From Bacteroidia bacterium (GTDB lineage Bacteria; Bacteroidota; Bacteroidia; Bacteroidales; Prolixibacteraceae): a stretch of 7,350 nucleotides of DNA. The stretch is from NCBI GenBank assembly GCA_025358395.1, contig JANYJT010000092.1, positions 1 to 7,350 on the forward strand, in the 5' to 3' direction. This document shows positions 6,080 to 7,350 of the stretch, one piece after another. A program made the position numbers and the translations under genes. How positions within the stretch are numbered: position 1 is the first letter of the stretch; each line of letters begins with the position of its first letter. Under the pieces are notes generated by a model. The model did no database searches. It was not told the origin of the DNA and saw nothing but the letters and a program-made list of their open reading frames with translations.

Positions 6080-6108
6080 CAAAAATAGATGTTTTAATTT
6101 ACTCCAAA
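6080..6108 (-). promoter_or_regulatory. Bacteroidota-type promoter for the barrel-glnK-amt unit
   Basis: On the minus strand, TTTG (6108-6105) is followed after 17 bp by TATTTTTG (6087-6080), fitting the Bacteroidota pattern of a TTTG or TTG -33 box, 17-23 bp, and TAnnTTTG. A TTG at 6111-6109 gives an alternative spacing of 21 bp. Transcription would begin near 6073, leaving a leader of about 100 nt that contains the hairpin at 6017-6059. This is the only pairing of both boxes noticed in the window. Confidence 0.6.
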
Positions 6109-6171
6109 CAATAAAAATAGGGGGGTGTGTGTTCATATTAATGATTAATTAACAAATGAATGTTTAAATTA

Positions 6172-6213
6172 TTGGGGGGTGCATATTAAAAAACACATGT
6201 ATTTTTGGATACA
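6172..6213. repeat. Direct repeat, copy B
   Basis: This segment begins TTGGGGGGTGCAT and contains ATTAAAAAAC (6185-6194), identical to copy A at 6026-6035. It ends in TTTTTGGATACA. It overlaps the perfect hairpin at 6192-6219, so both copies sit on stem-loops although the stems differ. Confidence 0.5.
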
Positions 6214-6219
6214 TGTGTT
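6188..6219 (-). terminator. AT-rich hairpin with T-run, terminator-like on the minus strand
   Basis: AACACATGTAT (6192-6202) and ATACATGTGTT (6209-6219) are perfect 11-bp inverted arms with a 6-nt loop. On the minus strand the stem runs into six T (6193-6188). It could be a backup terminator for rlmB that insulates the downstream promoter, or a dyad operator. The stem is AT-rich, so termination strength is uncertain. Confidence 0.45.
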
Positions 6220-6260
6220 GAAAATAGGGGGGGTATTTTAAAAAGTAATATATGTACGTT

Positions 6261-6287
6261 AAACAAAAAACGCCACATTAAGTGGCG
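6261..6287 (-). terminator. Intrinsic terminator after rlmB
   Basis: On the minus strand, CGCCAC (6287-6282), the loop TTAAT and GTGGCG (6276-6271) form a GC-rich stem followed by TTTTTTGTTT (6270-6261). It begins about 55 nt beyond the rlmB stop codon and would end the abcF-rlmB transcript. Confidence 0.85.
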
Positions 6288-6342
6288 CTAGATCTGGTTT
6301 TAGTGTTAAAATAGTTAATGAATGTCCATCCTGAGGCTAAGC

Positions 6343-7086
6343 TCAACATAAAAGTATCCGTTGTCTGACAGCCTCAAAAAGCAGAATACCTGCTGCGACT
6401 GAAACATTCAGTGACTGAATGGTGCCCAATTGAGGTATTTTGGTCCACTGGTCTGCAATTTTTAAGATTGAAACATCAATACCTGTCTCTTCTGAACCCA
6501 TTACGATCACCAAAGGTACAGTCATATCGCAACCAAAGTAATTTACATCTCCCTTTTCTGAGGCAGCAATCACTTTAAGTCCTGAATTTTGCAAGAAACG
6601 AACAGCATTGATGAGATTTTTTTCTCTGCATACAGGTATGGTCAGCAAGGCTCCTGACGAAGTTTTGATTGCATCGGCATTGATTTGTGCAGCTCCTTTT
6701 TCAGGAATCAGGATGGCATCAACGCCGGCAACTTCTGCTGACCGTGCAATCGCGCCGAAATTTCGGACATCAGTTATCCTGTCCAGGACCAGGATCAGAG
6801 GATTCTTCCCTTGTTCGAAAAGCATAGGCACAATTTCAGTAATCGGCTGGTAAGCAATGGGTGAAATAAAAGTCACTACCCCTTGATGGTTCTTGCGTGT
6901 GACTCTGTCGATGCGTTCAACCGGAACCTGTTGAAAAGGAATTTCAAACTGTCTGACGAGTTTCATCAATTCCATATACAATTCTCCCTGCAATCCTTTC
7001 CGGATCAGTATGCGGTCAATCTCTTTTCCGGCATTGATTGCCTCAATGGTTGAGTGCAATCCGAATACAAAATTTTTGTCTTCCAT
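6343..7086 (-). CDS. rlmB: 23S rRNA (guanosine-2'-O-)-methyltransferase RlmB
   Basis: This 247-residue SPOUT (TrmH/SpoU) methyltransferase uses S-adenosylmethionine to methylate the 2'-O of a guanosine in 23S rRNA (G2251 in E. coli), in the peptidyl-transferase P-loop. The N-terminal substrate-binding domain spans about residues 5-78, from VFGLHSTIEAI to HQGVVTFIS. The three SPOUT motifs are complete: motif 1, LDRITDVRNFGAIARSAEV (101-119) with N109 and catalytic-type R115; motif 2, VIVMGSEETGI (193-203); and motif 3, IPQLGTIQSLNVSVAAGILL (217-236) with S225, L226 and N227, which forms the knotted cofactor site. The length is normal. The gene follows the ABC-F gene after only 9 bp, so the two are likely one transcript concerned with the ribosome, and a strong terminator follows. 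A tRNA target, as in other TrmH-family members, is less likely given the RlmB-like N-terminal domain. Confidence 0.93.
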   Translation of the reverse strand: MEDKNFVFGLHSTIEAINAGKEIDRILIRKGLQGELYMELMKLVRQFEIPFQQVPVERIDRVTRKNHQGVVTFISPIAYQPITEIVPMLFEQGKNPLILVLDRITDVRNFGAIARSAEVAGVDAILIPEKGAAQINADAIKTSSGALLTIPVCREKNLINAVRFLQNSGLKVIAASEKGDVNYFGCDMTVPLVIVMGSEETGIDVSILKIADQWTKIPQLGTIQSLNVSVAAGILLFEAVRQRILLC

Positions 7087-7095
7087 ATCTTCTAT

Positions 7096-7350
7096 TTATT
7101 CTGGTTTCTTGGCGTTCCAACCCTCCAGCTTACTGTTTAAATCTGCCCATTTTCCCAATTCCAGGTCAAGCTGTTTCCTGGTTGATTCGTATTTACCAAG
7201 CAGATCACCATCAACCTTTTCAGGATGATCACTCATATATATATCGGTAATAACGATCTCATTTTCCAGTTTAGAAATATATGCCTCAACATCGGAAATT
7301 TGTTTTTCCAGCTTGCTGATCATCTTGTTGATCTCTTTTCTTTCTTCAAA
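7096..7350 (-). CDS. 3' end of an ABC-F family ATPase gene (partial)
   Basis: An open frame enters from the right edge and ends at the TAA at 7096-7098; the 84 visible residues are the C-terminal end of a longer protein. The frame is open upstream of the ATG at 7321-7323, reading FEERKEINKMISKLEKQI, so that ATG is most likely internal. Two charged, leucine-rich helices (FEERKEINKMISKLEKQI to KLENEI, then LGKYESTRKQLDLELGKW) joined by a turn around MSDHPEKVD make the antiparallel coiled coil found after the second ATPase domain in ABC-F proteins. These bind ribosomes at or near the E site and act in translation or antibiotic protection. The wording resembles Bacteroidota ABC-F proteins of the YheS/Uup sort. 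No ATPase motif lies inside the window, so another coiled-coil protein cannot be excluded. Confidence 0.65.
   Translation of the reverse strand, partial: FEERKEINKMISKLEKQISDVEAYISKLENEIVITDIYMSDHPEKVDGDLLGKYESTRKQLDLELGKWADLNSKLEGWNAKKPE

Larger units (their letters stand above)
6114..6234. repeat. Regularly spaced G-tract array
   Basis: Three plus-strand tracts, G6 at 6120-6125, G6 at 6174-6179 and G7 at 6227-6233, sit at steps of 54 and 53 bp in AT-rich DNA. The first and third share AAAATAGGGGGG, and most tracts are followed by T-purine. Nearby are G5 at 6017-6021 and, on the other strand, AAAATAGGGGGAGTGT (reverse of 6052-6067). Each tract is a candidate protein-binding word; function is unknown. 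Confidence 0.5.
5975..6342. other. Repeat-rich non-coding region upstream of the barrel-glnK-amt unit
   Basis: This 368-bp AT-rich stretch contains no credible gene. From right to left it holds the rlmB terminator (6261-6287), a G7 tract, a perfect 11-bp hairpin (6192-6219), two more G6 tracts, a minus-strand promoter (6080-6108) and a long leader hairpin (6017-6059). Separate entries describe each. Confidence 0.7.

Noticed and set aside
6200..6207. Plus-strand TATTTTTG as a promoter -7 element
   Set aside because: It lies inside the hairpin at 6192-6219, has no -33 partner, and no plus-strand gene follows; AT-rich DNA gives such matches by chance.
6120..6233. G-quadruplex formed by the G-tracts
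   Set aside because: The tracts are more than 45 nt apart, far beyond normal quadruplex loop lengths, and only three lie on the same strand close together.
2025..6342. Sigma-54 promoters for the amt and glnK genes
   Set aside because: No TGGCAC-N5-TTGC-like pair was found on either strand in the spacers; the visible promoter is of the Bacteroidota housekeeping type.
7010..7250. Plus-strand frames over the rlmB and abcF junction
   Set aside because: They run antisense across two recognised genes and their 9-bp junction and show no coding character.

Overview
The window reads as a chromosomal segment of a Bacteroidota bacterium (moderate confidence). The signs are: AT-rich spacers; start codons without clear Shine-Dalgarno sequences; several TAnnTTTG-type -7 promoter elements, the pattern used by the Bacteroidota housekeeping sigma factor; and protein styles familiar from that phylum, such as the Lrp/AsnC regulator, the RlmB and the ABC-F tail. 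No CRISPR array, tRNA, rRNA, insertion sequence or phage gene was seen.

Layout from left to right. A short non-coding edge (1-128) leads into a plus-strand nitroreductase-family gene (129-671). It converges on a minus-strand ammonium channel gene, here called amt copy 1 (702-2024). A 252-bp spacer with two inverted repeats separates amt copy 1 from a divergently read Lrp/AsnC-type regulator (coding from 2277). A 353-bp non-coding stretch follows, holding a terminator for the next minus-strand unit. That unit, read right to left, is a predicted outer-membrane barrel protein (5974-5198), a PII signal protein (5093-4740) and a second, different ammonium channel, amt copy 2 (4630-3095). Upstream of it lies a 368-bp non-coding region (5975-6342). 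This holds a good Bacteroidota-type promoter, a strong leader hairpin, several G-tract repeats and two terminator-like hairpins for the genes to the right. Those genes are rlmB (7086-6343) and, 9 bp upstream of it, the 3' end of an ABC-F ATPase gene that runs off the window.

How the parts work together. The central 5 kb is an ammonium-acquisition locus: two Amt channels from different clades, a PII protein that would gate at least the neighbouring channel, a candidate outer-membrane partner, and a one-component regulator divergent from amt copy 1. The most noteworthy points are: the PII protein keeps the Arg that plugs the Amt pore but lacks the classical T-loop Tyr51; the three-gene layout with a barrel protein first; the leader hairpin, whose wobble pairs favour the minus-strand RNA; and a G-tract repeat motif scattered through the spacers. 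The flanking nitroreductase and abcF-rlmB genes look like ordinary housekeeping genes. No wholly new system is evident; the novelty, if any, is in the regulation of this ammonium locus.
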